A stretch of DNA of 64,000 nucleotides. Origin: an uncultured Opitutales bacterium. GTDB lineage: Bacteria > Verrucomicrobiota > Verrucomicrobiia > Opitutales > Intestinicryptomonadaceae. Where the stretch lies: contig URDC01000003.1 in the NCBI GenBank assembly GCA_900546565.1, positions 1 to 64,000 of the forward strand, given 5' to 3'. Below the pieces are notes generated by a model. The model was not told where the DNA came from. It saw only the letters and a list, made by a program, of their open reading frames with translations, and ran no database searches. How positions within the stretch are numbered: the stretch's first letter is position 1; every line of letters starts with the position of its first letter. Shown in pieces: positions 8,250 through 16,876 of this stretch. The position numbers were made by a program, and so were the translations under genes.

Positions 8250-10541
8250 ATGCTGAAATTTATCATCAAAAGAATTTTCGCGGCGGTTCCGCTTATGTTT
8301 GCCATAAGCGTATTGGTGTTTTTGTTGATGTTTCTCGCTCCGGGGGATTTTCTGAGCGAAGCGCGGAACTCGAAGGACATCAGCCCCGAAATCGTCAGGC
8401 AGGAGGAAATCCGCCTCGGGCTTGACAAACCGTGGTATGTTCAATATGCGCGGTGGCTCAACGGGGTTTCGCCCGTAAAGACGAATCTGCTTTTGCCGCC
8501 CCAGCAGCGCGGCGAACACGCGGCGGTGTATTTCGGCAAGCCCGACTTCGGGTATTCGTGGAGCTACAAAATTCCCGTAGGCGAGCTGGTGGCGCAGAGG
8601 CTCTGGCCTACGCTGATGTTGGCGTTGGCAAGCACCCTGCTTTCGTATGCGGTCGCGATTCCGCTCGGAGTGCTGGCGGCGGTGAAGAAGGATTCGGTCT
8701 TCGACAATGTGTGCTCGTTTCTTTCGTATGCGGCGTTAAGTGTGCCGTATTTCTTTTTGGCGTTGCTGGCGGTGTTGTTTGCGGCGGTCAGCGGACTGTT
8801 GCCGACGGGCGGACAGATGTCGATTCTTCACGAATTTATGTCGCCGTTGGAGAGGTTGGGCGACTATTTGAAGCATTTGATTTTGCCGACGGTTGTGCTT
8901 TCGCTCGGCTCGATTGCGTCGATTACGCGCGTTATGCGCGGCAATTTTCTGGACTATGCGAGGGCGGAATTCGCAACGACCGCCCGCGCGAAGGGGCTTG
9001 GCGAAAATGCGATTATGTTCAAGCACGTTTTGCGCAATGCGCTAAATCCGATTATTACGTCGTTCGGGTTTGCGTTTGCGGGGCTGCTTTCGGGTTCGCT
9101 ACTGGTGGAAAATGTGATGAACTACCCGGGGCTTGGGCAGCTGATTTATGCCGCCATTGTCAAGCAGGACCAATATGTCGTTATGGCGGGCGTGCTGCTC
9201 GGGTGCGCGATGCTTGTTGTCGGGCAGCTTTTGGCGGATATTTTGCTTGCGCTTGCCGACCCGCGCATAAGGCTCGAAAACCGGCCGATTCCCTTCGGGA
9301 AGCTCGCGAAGGCTTCGGCGGCGGTCGCGGCTGTTTTGGCGGCGGGAGTGTATGTGTATGATTGTTGCGCGTGGGTCGAAGTAGCGGCGAAGGCTGTCGG
9401 GAAAATCGCGCTTTGGGGCGCGGGGATTGCGCTAATAGTCGCTCTTGTTGCGGGGCTTGTTTGGGGCGGAATATTTTTCGCGAAAAATTTGCTTGGGGCT
9501 GCGCTGAAAACGAAGCGCGGGGCGGTCGCGGTCGTGTCGCTGCTGATGATGTATGCCGCGGCGGTGTTTGCGCCGTTTATTTCGCCCTACGAGCCGACGG
9601 CGCAGTGTCTTGAAAAGTCGTTCCACCCGCCGACGGGGCTTGTATTTAAAGGCGGCGCGCTCTATGCGAAAGTGTATGAGAAGGTCGACCCGAGCATTGC
9701 GAAATACGAGCCAATTGAAGGCGAATTTCTACGCGTGAGGTTCTTCGCGAAAGACGAAAATTCGGACTACAAAATTTTCGGGACGATTCCGTTTAAATAT
9801 AAGCTATTTCAACCGGAGGCGAAGTCGGCAACCGACCGCGTATATTTGCTGGGGTCGGACTCGACGGGGCGCGACGTGTTTTCGCGCCTGCTCTACGGGG
9901 CGAGGGTTTCGCTTAGCATAGGCTTTTTGGGGATTGCGATAACGATGGTTATCGGGTTTGTTGTCGGCGGATTGTCGGGGTATTTCGGCGGGGCGTTCGA
10001 CTTTGCGGCCATGCGTTTTGTGGAATTTTTAATGGCGATTCCGAGTCTGTATTTGCTGCTTGCGATGCGCTCGGCTCTCGCGCCGCACTTCGACAGTTCG
10101 CAGATGTATGTGATGATTGTGGTGATTTTGTCGCTGCTGGGCTGGGCGGGCACGGCGCGGGTGATTCGCGGAATGTCGCTTTCGCTCGCAAAAAGGCAGT
10201 ATGTGCAAGCTGCAAAGGCTATGGGCGAGAGTCCGCTCAAAATAATAATAAAGCACTTTCTGCCGAATGTGCTTAGCTATCTGATTGTGGGGGCGACGCT
10301 TTCTATACCCGCATACATTTTGGGCGAAGCCGCGCTGTCGTTTTTGGGACTTGGCATACAGGAGCCGTCGGCATCGTGGGGGCTTATGCTCGCGCAGGCG
10401 CAGAACGACACGAAGGTGCTTATGCTCGGCTTCTGGTGGTTGCTGATTCCGGGGGCGGCGATTTTTGCGGCGGTGCTTGCCTTTAATATGTTGGGCGACG
10501 TTTTGCGCGACATAGCCGACCCGAAGGGCTCGCTAAAATAA
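8250..10541 (+). CDS. ABC transporter permease, natural fusion of OppB-like and OppC-like subunits
   Basis: 763 residues in one open frame. Residues 1 to about 345 form a complete OppB-type permease: N-terminal TM, large periplasmic loop, and a cytoplasmic EAA-loop region (ARAKGLGENAIMFKHVLRNALNP), ending in the usual ADPRIR. A linker with two extra hydrophobic segments (about 350-410) leads to a complete OppC-type half starting near 412 (TM, then SPYEPT, a periplasmic insert of about 90 residues, GSDSTGRDVFSRL, and EAA loop AAKAMGESPLKIIIKHFLPN). In most systems these are separate proteins; the long insert resembles YejE-type OppC proteins. It works with the upstream receptor; the ATPase must be encoded elsewhere. 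No frameshift is needed to join the halves. Confidence 0.92.
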   Translation: MLKFIIKRIFAAVPLMFAISVLVFLLMFLAPGDFLSEARNSKDISPEIVRQEEIRLGLDKPWYVQYARWLNGVSPVKTNLLLPPQQRGEHAAVYFGKPDFGYSWSYKIPVGELVAQRLWPTLMLALASTLLSYAVAIPLGVLAAVKKDSVFDNVCSFLSYAALSVPYFFLALLAVLFAAVSGLLPTGGQMSILHEFMSPLERLGDYLKHLILPTVVLSLGSIASITRVMRGNFLDYARAEFATTARAKGLGENAIMFKHVLRNALNPIITSFGFAFAGLLSGSLLVENVMNYPGLGQLIYAAIVKQDQYVVMAGVLLGCAMLVVGQLLADILLALADPRIRLENRPIPFGKLAKASAAVAAVLAAGVYVYDCCAWVEVAAKAVGKIALWGAGIALIVALVAGLVWGGIFFAKNLLGAALKTKRGAVAVVSLLMMYAAAVFAPFISPYEPTAQCLEKSFHPPTGLVFKGGALYAKVYEKVDPSIAKYEPIEGEFLRVRFFAKDENSDYKIFGTIPFKYKLFQPEAKSATDRVYLLGSDSTGRDVFSRLLYGARVSLSIGFLGIAITMVIGFVVGGLSGYFGGAFDFAAMRFVEFLMAIPSLYLLLAMRSALAPHFDSSQMYVMIVVILSLLGWAGTARVIRGMSLSLAKRQYVQAAKAMGESPLKIIIKHFLPNVLSYLIVGATLSIPAYILGEAALSFLGLGIQEPSASWGLMLAQAQNDTKVLMLGFWWLLIPGAAIFAAVLAFNMLGDVLRDIADPKGSLK

Positions 10542-10542
10542 T

Positions 10543-11841
10543 ATGAAAAGATTGTTTCGGACATTTTTTATTTTAGCGTTTGCCGCCGCATTTTGCCGCG
10601 CCGACGTTTGCGCGGCAACCGCGCAAGCGGGCTCGGAAGCCGAAAACGCCGCGCGGGAGAATGTAAACGGGCTTGTGTTGAAGACGCGTCCGCCGAAATT
10701 TTTTATGCGCGAAGTCTTCGGTTTTTTGCGCGAATGCGTTCAGGACCCGCAGATTGAAATGACTGCGGCGATGTTTTGCGGCGCGGTCGGATACCCGACT
10801 TTTGCGGGGGTTTCGGAGTCTGACGCGGCGGCGGTTTCGATGTTGTGGCGCGGACGCGATATGAAAACAGTCGCGGAAGTTTCGGCGCGGGAAGGCGGAA
10901 TGTTTGCGAAAAACGCGAAGAGGCTATTTGGGAAAAATGCGCGGCAAGTCGGGGAAAGGGTTGTAATAGAAATTAACAATTCGCCCGAAATTTCGGCAAC
11001 TGCGGGAGGCGCGGACTTGTCCGCCCCGCGCAATCTCGCGGAATGTTCGGTAATTTTGCGGACGAAAAACGCGTTTGACGGGCTGCCGTTTTCCCTGCCC
11101 GAGACGCTGAAAAGAATTTTGGAAAGTGCGGAAAAAATCGATGCGTCGGTAAATGTAAGAAACAGGGTGCTTGAAGTCGAAGCCGTAATCGAGCCGAAAA
11201 AGGATTCAGATTTTGCGCGGAAGATTGCGGAAGTAAAGGCTGGCGAAGTGCCGTTTATAAATTCGGGAAACTGTGCGCTTTTGAAAATTTCGTCGAATAT
11301 GGAATTCGAGCGGGACGCTGAATTTGAAGCTCCGCTATCGAACGGCGTTTTGAAAATCGAAACGGACGGGCGTTTTGTGGTTGAGGGAAATTCCGCGGGT
11401 GGAGTCAATGAGGTATGCGCGGTGTTTAAGCGGCACGGGGGCAAAAGTGGCGGCTCGGAGGCGATTGAGGCGAATCGGGCGGTTGTCGAAAAATACTGCG
11501 GTGTTGACGGGATCTTGTTCATCGCAAAGCGCGGCGCGGTTGCGGCTGTCGCGCCGAATGCGGAGGCGGCAAAAAAGCTTGCGGAGGAAGCCGCCGCAGC
11601 GGATAAAGGCGGAATTGCGAATGAGTCGGGCGGCGCGGATAAGGCGCGAGTTCTACCCGAAATACGCGCGGAAATAAGGCTTCCGAATGCGCGGATTGCC
11701 GAATGCAGCACGGCAATTGCGGGAGGAAAAGTGTCGGTAAAAATGTCGCTGCCGTTCGAGATTTTGAGGGCGGCGTTGCGCTCGAAAAAAGTTTCCGACG
11801 GGATTTCGAAGCTTTCAAACGCGGAGGTCGGCGATGAATGA
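10543..11841 (+). CDS. Exported protein of unknown function
   Basis: 432 residues starting one base after the permease stop and overlapping priA by eight bases, so it is part of the same transcription unit. A signal peptide is evident (MKRLFRTFFILAFAAAF, cleavage probably after about residue 25-29). The remainder is Ala/Glu-rich, mixed alpha/beta in appearance, with two approximately similar halves of hydrophobic-charged alternation, but no domain I recognise. Four cysteines are scattered. It may be a periplasmic accessory of the transporter or an unrelated envelope protein; no function is assigned. Confidence 0.75.
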   Translation: MKRLFRTFFILAFAAAFCRADVCAATAQAGSEAENAARENVNGLVLKTRPPKFFMREVFGFLRECVQDPQIEMTAAMFCGAVGYPTFAGVSESDAAAVSMLWRGRDMKTVAEVSAREGGMFAKNAKRLFGKNARQVGERVVIEINNSPEISATAGGADLSAPRNLAECSVILRTKNAFDGLPFSLPETLKRILESAEKIDASVNVRNRVLEVEAVIEPKKDSDFARKIAEVKAGEVPFINSGNCALLKISSNMEFERDAEFEAPLSNGVLKIETDGRFVVEGNSAGGVNEVCAVFKRHGGKSGGSEAIEANRAVVEKYCGVDGILFIAKRGAVAAVAPNAEAAKKLAEEAAAADKGGIANESGGADKARVLPEIRAEIRLPNARIAECSTAIAGGKVSVKMSLPFEILRAALRSKKVSDGISKLSNAEVGDE

Positions 11842-14068
11842 GGTCGGCAGGCGCGCGGCGGTTGTCTGTCTGTTTTCGGGGCTTGACAGGGAGCTTACGT
11901 ATGAGATAGACGCGGGGCTTGACGGGCGCATTCAGGTGGGCTCGATGGTTCGGGTTCCGCTGCGCAACACGAATGTCTCGGGAATCGTGAAGGAGATTGT
12001 GCCGCTTGACGGGGCGGATTTCGGGTTCAAGCTCAAAAAAATCTATTCGCTCGTGCAGCCCGAGCCTGTGTTGTCGCCCGATTTGGTCGAACTTGCGGAA
12101 TGGATAAAGCAGTATTATGCGGCGTCGACACAGGCGGTTTTGGAGAGTATGATTCCCGCGGTAGTGCGCTCGGGCAAAGCCGCGCTTGAAAGCAGGGTTT
12201 TAGAATTTGCGAAGGAGCTTTCCGAGGAGGAGCTTGCGAAGCTCGAAAAGCGCGCGCCCATGCAGGCGAAGCTGTATTTATATTTGCGCGACAACCGCGA
12301 AAGCGTGCTGCAATCGGCGGCGATGAAGCTGCTGTCGGTGTCGGCGCAAAGCGCGCAATCGCTGGCGCAAAAAGGCGCGATAAAAATCAGGAATATGGAG
12401 ATTGTGCGCACCGCCTTCGACGACGATTTGGCGAAAGCCGAAGTCGTGCCGCAAAAGCCTCTCGAACTGAACGAAGAGCAAAAACGCGCGTTCGACGACA
12501 TTATCGGCGACATTCAATCGCGAAAATTTTCGACGCGTCTGCTTTACGGAATTACGGGCTCGGGCAAGACGGAAGTCTATATGCAGGCAATGCAAAAGGT
12601 GCTCGACGACGGCGGCAGCTGCATTTTTTTGGTGCCCGAGATTTCGCTCACGCCGCAGACAGTCGGCAGGCTGCGCAGCAGGTTCGAAGGGTGCGGGCTC
12701 GTGCTTTGGCACAGCGCGTTAAGCGACGGCCAGCGGCTGGACGCGTGGCGCGCGCTCGCGACGGGCAAGGCGAGGATTGTCGTGGGCGTGCGCAGCTGCG
12801 TTTTCGCGCCGATGAAAAATCTGCGCCTTATCATTGTGGACGAAGAGCACGACGGCGCGTACAAGCAGGACAAAACGCCGCGCTATAACGGGCGCGACGC
12901 CGCGGTTATGAGAGCCAAAATCTGTTCGGCGGCGTGCGTGTTAGGCTCGGCGACGCCGTCGCTCGAAACCCTCTACAACACGAAAATAGGCAAATACAGG
13001 ATTTCGGAGATAAAAAACCGCGTCGACAAAAGCAGGCTGCCGACTTCATATGTGGTCGATATGAAATGTGAAAAGCCGGGGACGATTCTTTCGGGAATGC
13101 TGGTCGACAAAATCGCAGACCGCCTCGACAAACGCGAGCAGACGATATTATTTCTTAACAGGCGAGGATATTCGAAGATATTCGAATGCCCCGACTGCGG
13201 GAAGGTCGAGGAATGCCCGCACTGTGCGGTGTCGCTGACGTGGCACAAGCGCGAGAATTTGGTGAAGTGCCACATGTGCGGCTGGACGGCGAAAGCGCCG
13301 TCGAAGTGCTCGAACTGCGGCTCGGACAGGGCGAAGTGGAAGGGCTACGGAACGCAGAAAATCGAGGATATTTTGCAGTCGCTTTTCCCGTCGGCGCGAA
13401 TCGGCAGAATGGACCGCGATACGATGACCAAACGCGACAACTACCGCCGCGTTTTGGGCGACTTCCGAACGGGAAATCTCGACATTCTAATCGGCACGCA
13501 GATGATTACGAAGGGGCTCGACTTTCCGCGGGTTACGCTCGTGGGAATTGTCGACGCGGACATTAGTCTTAATATGCCCGACTTCCGTTCTGCGGAGCGA
13601 ACGTATCAGCTTGTTGTCCAAGTGGCGGGGCGCGCGGGTCGCGGCGAGAGCGACGGCGAGGTTATAATACAGACGAAGCACCCCGAAGCTCCGCCGATTC
13701 AATATGCAAAACGCGACGATATGAGGGCGTTTTTGGAGGAGGAGCTTGACAACCGCAACGAATACGGGTATCCGCCGGCGGTGCGCATTGTGCGGCAGAT
13801 TTTCCGCTCGCGCAACCCCGACAAGCTCGCGTTCGTGCTCTCGAAGTGGCGCGAAGCCGCCGAAAAAAAGATGTCGGGCATATGTTCGATGACAGAGCCA
13901 ACCCCCGCCCCGCTCGAAAAAATGGAGGATTTCTACCGCTGGCACATCTGCTATTTTACATCGTCGGTGCGGGCGGTTGTGCGGGCGATTGGCGAACTGC
14001 GCGAAGAATTTCCGTTCGACGACGACATTGAGGAAACGATAGACTCGGACCCGATTTCGATGATGTAG
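11834..14068 (+). CDS. priA: Primosomal protein N' (replication restart helicase PriA)
   Basis: 744 residues, normal for PriA. Order: N-terminal 3'-DNA-end binding domain (residues 1-105), winged helix, then a superfamily 2 helicase core with Walker A GITGSGKTE (about residue 238), DEEH box in LIIVDEEHDGAYKQ, and between helicase lobes the zinc-binding insert with four CxxC pairs (CPDC, CPHC, CHMC, CSNC, about 454-494). C-terminal motifs GTQMITKGLDF and QVAGRAGRG follow. It reloads the replisome at stalled forks. The ATG at 11834 overlaps the preceding gene (ATGAATGA), implying coupled translation. Confidence 0.97.
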   Translation: MNEVGRRAAVVCLFSGLDRELTYEIDAGLDGRIQVGSMVRVPLRNTNVSGIVKEIVPLDGADFGFKLKKIYSLVQPEPVLSPDLVELAEWIKQYYAASTQAVLESMIPAVVRSGKAALESRVLEFAKELSEEELAKLEKRAPMQAKLYLYLRDNRESVLQSAAMKLLSVSAQSAQSLAQKGAIKIRNMEIVRTAFDDDLAKAEVVPQKPLELNEEQKRAFDDIIGDIQSRKFSTRLLYGITGSGKTEVYMQAMQKVLDDGGSCIFLVPEISLTPQTVGRLRSRFEGCGLVLWHSALSDGQRLDAWRALATGKARIVVGVRSCVFAPMKNLRLIIVDEEHDGAYKQDKTPRYNGRDAAVMRAKICSAACVLGSATPSLETLYNTKIGKYRISEIKNRVDKSRLPTSYVVDMKCEKPGTILSGMLVDKIADRLDKREQTILFLNRRGYSKIFECPDCGKVEECPHCAVSLTWHKRENLVKCHMCGWTAKAPSKCSNCGSDRAKWKGYGTQKIEDILQSLFPSARIGRMDRDTMTKRDNYRRVLGDFRTGNLDILIGTQMITKGLDFPRVTLVGIVDADISLNMPDFRSAERTYQLVVQVAGRAGRGESDGEVIIQTKHPEAPPIQYAKRDDMRAFLEEELDNRNEYGYPPAVRIVRQIFRSRNPDKLAFVLSKWREAAEKKMSGICSMTEPTPAPLEKMEDFYRWHICYFTSSVRAVVRAIGELREEFPFDDDIEETIDSDPISMM

Positions 14069-14281
14069 TCGGGGTTGTGCGCGTCTGCGGGTGGCAGGCG
14101 GCGCGTGTTGGAATTGGCTCGGAAGAATGCGGGCTGCGGGGTGTGGGTATCGGGATTGTGTCAGGTTGCGCGAAAAAATAATGCGAAGTCGGGCGGCGCG
14201 GAATTTGATGCATATGGCGCAAAAAATTCGGAAGTTTTTAAACTTGCGTTTTTCGGCGCAAAAAATACCCTGTTTATTACT

Positions 14282-15853
14282 ATGAAGTTTAAAAATTGTA
14301 TGTTTATTTTGCTCGCCGCCGCGTTCGTTTCGGGCGCGTTCGCCGAGATAACGACTCCGCGAATCTTCTCGGATTCCATGGTGTTCCAGCGCGGCGCGAA
14401 GGCCCGCATTTGGGGCACTGCCGAACCGAAGGCAAAGGTGGAGGTGAAATTCGACGGTCAAACGAAGTCGGCAGTGGCCCGCAAAGACGGCAAGTGGGTT
14501 GTGGTTCTCGACCCGATGCAGGCGAACAAAACGCCGCAGGACGTTCGGATTTTCGAAAACGGTAAGCTCGCCAAGACTATCAAGGACGTGCTCGTGGGCG
14601 AAGTCTGGATTTTGGCGGGACAATCGAATATGGAAGGCACTATGGGCTGGATTATGCGCAATAATGAGGCGTATCAGAAGGCCATGGCGCGGGCGGACTA
14701 TCCGAATATGCGGTTTTTCCGCCTTCCGGGATATTTGATTAGCGAAACCGAGCAGAGCGACGTGCCCGCAAGCGTGAAGTGGGAGCACTGCAACAAACAA
14801 TCGCTAAATCCGTTCAGCGCGACGGGATTCTTTGCGGGAGAGCAGATTATGAAGGCTCTCGACGTTCCCGTGGCGATGATTTACACGCCGTTTGGCGGCA
14901 GCACGATGCGCTCGTGGGTTCCGCAGTCGGCAAACAAAAACGTGCCCTACTGGCAGAAAATGTATGAGGACTTCGTCCAGAAAAAGGCAGCCTACGACTA
15001 CGAAGGCGAAATGAAAAAATACAACGCAAAGCTTGCCGAATACAACGAGTCGGTAAAGAAAGCGAAGTCCGAAGGCAAGCCCGCTCCGAAAATGAGCAAC
15101 TATCTGAGGTGGGAGAAGCCCGACAAAATCACCCCGCTTAACTGCCGCAGGACGCCGAACTATTTCTTCAACGCGAAAATCGCGCCCATTGCGGGCTACA
15201 CGGCGAAGGGTGTTATATGGTATCAGGGCGAAAGCGACGACGCGAACGAATCGCTTGCCTGTTTCGATACGCAGTATGTCGAGCTTATGAAGGCGTGGCG
15301 ACAATATTGGAAAAAGCCCAATTTGTATTGTGTGGAAGTTCAGTTGCCGTCGTTTAAGGCCAAGAACTGGCCCGACTTGCGTTTGAAGCAGCAGAAGGGC
15401 GCGGAGACTCTCAAAAAGAATTCGCTTATGGTTTGCATTATCGACACGGGCGAGGAAAACGATGTCCACCCCGCAGACAAGGACATTGTGGGCGAGCGCA
15501 TTGCGAAAGCCGTGTTGAACAAGGTCTACAAGCAGAAAATAGTCGGTTTTGGCCCGTCGCCGAAAAGCGTGAAATACGAAGGCGACAAGGCTGTGGTTCA
15601 GATGGATTTGCACGGTTCGAAATCGCTCAAACACGAAGGCGAGTCGAAGGGCTTTGAAGTCAAGGTCGGCGGCAAATGGGTTCCCGCAAATGCCGTCGTA
15701 AAGGGCAAAATACTGATTATTCGCGCCGCCGACAAGTCGGTTAAGGGCGACGTTGCGGGTGTGCGCTATCTCCACACGCCGTGGGCGAAACCGCTTGTGT
15801 GGCTCTACAATCAGGACGGGCTGCCCGCGATTCCGTTTATGAATGAAAAATAG
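14282..15853 (+). CDS. Secreted SGNH-hydrolase family esterase (sialate O-acetylesterase-like)
   Basis: 523 residues from the ATG at 14282. Upstream in-frame sequence to 14075 lacks features, while this start gives a clean signal peptide (MKFKNCMFILLAAAFVSGAFA). An N-terminal beta domain (ITTPRIFSDSMVFQRG) is followed by the SGNH block I motif VWILAGQSNMEG (Ser nucleophile), the ATGFFAG region, GVIWYQGESD, and a C-terminal catalytic DxxH as DVHPADK. Such proteins remove acetyl groups from sialic acids or from xylan and other plant glycans. The GH10 and GH5 genes elsewhere in the window make a plant-glycan role reasonable, but the substrate cannot be fixed from sequence. Confidence 0.88.
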   Translation: MKFKNCMFILLAAAFVSGAFAEITTPRIFSDSMVFQRGAKARIWGTAEPKAKVEVKFDGQTKSAVARKDGKWVVVLDPMQANKTPQDVRIFENGKLAKTIKDVLVGEVWILAGQSNMEGTMGWIMRNNEAYQKAMARADYPNMRFFRLPGYLISETEQSDVPASVKWEHCNKQSLNPFSATGFFAGEQIMKALDVPVAMIYTPFGGSTMRSWVPQSANKNVPYWQKMYEDFVQKKAAYDYEGEMKKYNAKLAEYNESVKKAKSEGKPAPKMSNYLRWEKPDKITPLNCRRTPNYFFNAKIAPIAGYTAKGVIWYQGESDDANESLACFDTQYVELMKAWRQYWKKPNLYCVEVQLPSFKAKNWPDLRLKQQKGAETLKKNSLMVCIIDTGEENDVHPADKDIVGERIAKAVLNKVYKQKIVGFGPSPKSVKYEGDKAVVQMDLHGSKSLKHEGESKGFEVKVGGKWVPANAVVKGKILIIRAADKSVKGDVAGVRYLHTPWAKPLVWLYNQDGLPAIPFMNEK

Positions 15854-15885
15854 GCGGTAAAGATTTGGCAAAAGCCGCAAACAAA

Positions 15886-15918
15886 AACGCTCCCGAATTC
15901 GATTCGGGGGCGTTTTTT
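15886..15918. terminator. Bidirectional terminator between the esterase gene and psd
   Basis: AACGCTCCCGAAT (15886-15898) pairs with ATTCGGGGGCGTT (15902-15914) with one G-T pair and a three-base loop, flanked by A residues on the left and a T run on the right. It serves the convergent esterase (plus) and psd (minus) transcripts. Confidence 0.9.
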
Positions 15919-15976
15919 GTGTAGGGAAATATGTGCGGGATTATGGGAGGTTCGGCCGTTTGGGGTGTGGTTGCGG

Positions 15977-16876
15977 TCAGGCTTTGAGTGCGCCTGCGAG
16001 CATTCCCATTTTGGCATAGGTTTCGATTCCCCGAGAGCTCATTTCAACGAGTTTTTCGTTCCAGTCGATTTTCGACTTCGGGAAAATGGAGACGACGCAA
16101 GAGCCGCCGAAGCGGAAGTAGCCCGCCTCGTCGCCGCGCGTAAACGAATCGCCGACTTTATGTGTGTTCACGATGCTGCCGACGTTTGTAGCCCCGATTT
16201 CGACGAATGCGCAAAAACCGAAGTCGGAAGTTTCGAGAATGTTTACGACGCGTCGGTTTTCCCACAAGACGGAAAGTTTGGGTTTTAAGGCGATTGGACT
16301 TACCGAATACAACGCGCCCGAAACCGCCCTGCGAGCCGCCAACGCGCCCGAAACGGGGAAATGGAAGCGGTGGTAATCGACGGGCGCGAGGCGCGAAATG
16401 AGCATATCGCCGCCGACGAAATTTTCGGAAAGAGGTTTGTCGGCGAGGAATTTTGCGAGGTCGAATTTCTGTCCCTTTACATAGAACGAATCCGCCTGCG
16501 AGACGTTTTTTATGAGCAGGTGTCTGCCGTCGCTCGGGAACGACACCGCACCCGAAATGCCCGCCGCGGCTATTTCGCGCGCGCCATCGCGCAGGCGGCG
16601 CGTGAAAAATTCGTTGAAGGTTTTGTAATGCGACGGGGCGAAAAGCATTTCGTCGGTATTTATGCCGTTTGATTTTATGAAGCCTGCGACTGTTTTTGCG
16701 CTGGATTTCGAATCGGCCCAAATGCCTCCGAGGCGCGAAAAGAATCCGCGCTTGAACAATGCCCAGACGGACAGGCGTCCAAGCGGGTTGCCGTAGAGGA
16801 AATTCATAAACGGTTCGGCTGGGACGTTTTCGTAAATAAAATCGCCCGTTGATAGATTATATAATTTTATACTCAT
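15977..16876 (-). CDS. psd: Phosphatidylserine decarboxylase proenzyme
   Basis: 299 residues. Shows the YGNPLGRLxVWxLFKRGFFSR N-terminus, FFTRRLRDGAREI, the catalytic histidine region DYHRFHFPVSG, and the self-cleavage site GATNVGSIVNTH near residue 240, where the serine becomes the pyruvoyl prosthetic group (VGS in place of the LGS of E. coli). Makes phosphatidylethanolamine from phosphatidylserine at the inner membrane. The ATG overlaps the recD2 stop by four bases, so it is the last gene of the long minus-strand operon that begins with bioB. Confidence 0.93.
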   Translation of the reverse strand: MSIKLYNLSTGDFIYENVPAEPFMNFLYGNPLGRLSVWALFKRGFFSRLGGIWADSKSSAKTVAGFIKSNGINTDEMLFAPSHYKTFNEFFTRRLRDGAREIAAAGISGAVSFPSDGRHLLIKNVSQADSFYVKGQKFDLAKFLADKPLSENFVGGDMLISRLAPVDYHRFHFPVSGALAARRAVSGALYSVSPIALKPKLSVLWENRRVVNILETSDFGFCAFVEIGATNVGSIVNTHKVGDSFTRGDEAGYFRFGGSCVVSIFPKSKIDWNEKLVEMSSRGIETYAKMGMLAGALKA

